From Kiloniellaceae bacterium (GTDB lineage: Bacteria; Pseudomonadota; Alphaproteobacteria; Kiloniellales; J153), in NCBI GenBank assembly GCA_021776095.1, contig JAJFGO010000088.1, forward strand, positions 1-64,000: DNA of 64,000 nucleotides, given 5' to 3'. Each line of letters starts with the position of its first letter. Position 1 is the stretch's first letter. Both the position numbers and the translations under genes were made by a program. Below are positions 63,373 through 64,000 of this stretch, in pieces. The notes under the pieces were generated by a model, which was given only the letters and a program-made list of their open reading frames with translations, ran no database searches and was not told the origin of the DNA.

Positions 63373-64000
63373 TTAGCTCCCCGCGTTGGCTTTCTCGAAC
63401 TTTCTGAGCAGCTTGTTGCCACGCGTCGCTGCGTCGTCGAGCGCCTGGTCCGCCGTCTTCGTGCCGTTCCAGACCGCTTCCATCTCTTCGTTGATGATGT
63501 CACGGATCTGGACGAAGCTGCCGAACCGCAGGCCACGCGAATTCGGCGTCGGCTTATTCAAGCTGAGTTGCTTAATAGCGGTATCGGTGCCCGGGTTCGT
63601 GCCGTAGAACCCTTGCTTTTTGGACAGCTCGTAGGCCGGCGTGGTGATCGGCACGTAACCGGTTTCCTGATGCCACCAAGCCTGAACCTCCGGCGACGAC
63701 AAGTAGTTCATGAAATGGCCGACACCCTTGTAATCACCCGCGTCATGCCCTCTGAGCACCCACAAGGTGGCCCCGCCGATGATCGAGTTTTGCGGCTTGC
63801 TGGCGGCGGCGGTGTCGAGCGGCAGCATGGACTGACCGAAGTCGAACTTGGCCTGCTTCTTGATACTGCCGTAATAGGCAGATGAATTCATCCACATGCC
63901 GCATTCACCGTTGGTGAACATCGAAAGGCTGTCGCCCCGGCGCCCGCCATAGGTAAACAGTTTGTCCTTGGACCACTTGGCGATGGTGGCGAGGCGTTTT
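63373..64000 (-). CDS. ugpB: Extracellular solute-binding protein, UgpB-like (5' end outside window)
   Basis: The visible 209 residues are the C-terminal part of a CUT1-family binding protein, and the frame continues past base 64000. The segment WSKDKLFTYGGRRGD followed by MFTNGECGMWMNSSAYYG, then LWVLRGHDAGDYKGVGHFMNYL and KQGFYGTNPGTDTAIKQL, is typical of UgpB, which binds sn-glycerol 3-phosphate or glycerophosphocholine. It ends 85 bases before ugpA. Confidence 0.88.
   Translation of the reverse strand, partial: KRLATIAKWSKDKLFTYGGRRGDSLSMFTNGECGMWMNSSAYYGSIKKQAKFDFGQSMLPLDTAAASKPQNSIIGGATLWVLRGHDAGDYKGVGHFMNYLSSPEVQAWWHQETGYVPITTPAYELSKKQGFYGTNPGTDTAIKQLSLNKPTPNSRGLRFGSFVQIRDIINEEMEAVWNGTKTADQALDDAATRGNKLLRKFEKANAGS

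Overview
The window is a GC-rich, gene-dense chromosomal segment from an alphaproteobacterium. The best guess is a Rhodospirillales-like or related marine/soil lineage. This rests on the run pyrF, trpF-trpB-trpA, accD, folC, trxA, addA-addB, murU-amgK-tsaE, on the very long NAD-dependent glutamate dehydrogenase, on the pstSCAB-phoU-phoB order and on the MmcB-type repair protein. No rRNA, tRNA, insertion sequence, prophage or CRISPR array was seen. Both edges cut genes: a GNAT acetyltransferase at the left and a UgpB-like binding protein at the right.

Layout. 0-7.4 kb (+ strand): pyrimidine and tryptophan synthesis, acetyl-CoA carboxylase beta subunit and folylpolyglutamate synthase, with several 4-base start/stop overlaps. 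7.4-16.7 kb (- strand): thioredoxin, then the overlapping chain tsaE-amgK-murU-addB-addA (cell-wall recycling plus AddAB recombination repair). 16.9-24.6 kb: a ferredoxin-NADP reductase-type flavoprotein, a helix-turn-helix/coiled-coil protein, the giant GdhB and two small conserved proteins. 24.6-25.4 kb: a 120-base stretch at 25% GC, a small membrane protein and a large inverted repeat. 25.4-27.6 kb: lipoprotein, bactofilin and an EI24-type membrane protein. 27.7-33.8 kb: adenosine kinase, TypA, AmpG, macrodomain protein and an AEC transporter. 33.8-40.1 kb: phosphate regulon with a clear Pho box. 40.3-48.9 kb: small and accessory genes, including a secreted crystallin-like/Cys-rich protein, MmcB, a degenerate GGDEF-EAL protein, an ABC-2 exporter and a PAS protein. 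48.9-55.2 kb: cobalamin genes (cobT, cobS, cobC and a divergent cobD-like gene) interrupted by a rhodanese-chrA pair. 55.2-64 kb: LysR regulator, MttB-family methyltransferase, GcvT-family protein, TerB-like protein, GpdQ-like phosphodiesterase and a Ugp-type ABC importer.

How the parts may work together. PstSCAB/PhoU/PhoB captures phosphate. The Ugp-type importer with a GpdQ-like phosphodiesterase would bring in and split glycerophosphodiesters. If one substrate is glycerophosphocholine, the released choline could be oxidised to glycine betaine and demethylated by the MttB/GcvT-like pair, with the nearby cobalamin genes supplying the corrinoid. This last chain is inference. AmpG, AmgK and MurU are three parts of an anhydromuropeptide recycling route.

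The most unusual non-coding signal is a set of palindromic elements with TAGAGCA/TGCTCTA ends. Three of four loci lie between convergent genes and supply the stop codons, and in one case the last codons, of the flanking genes.
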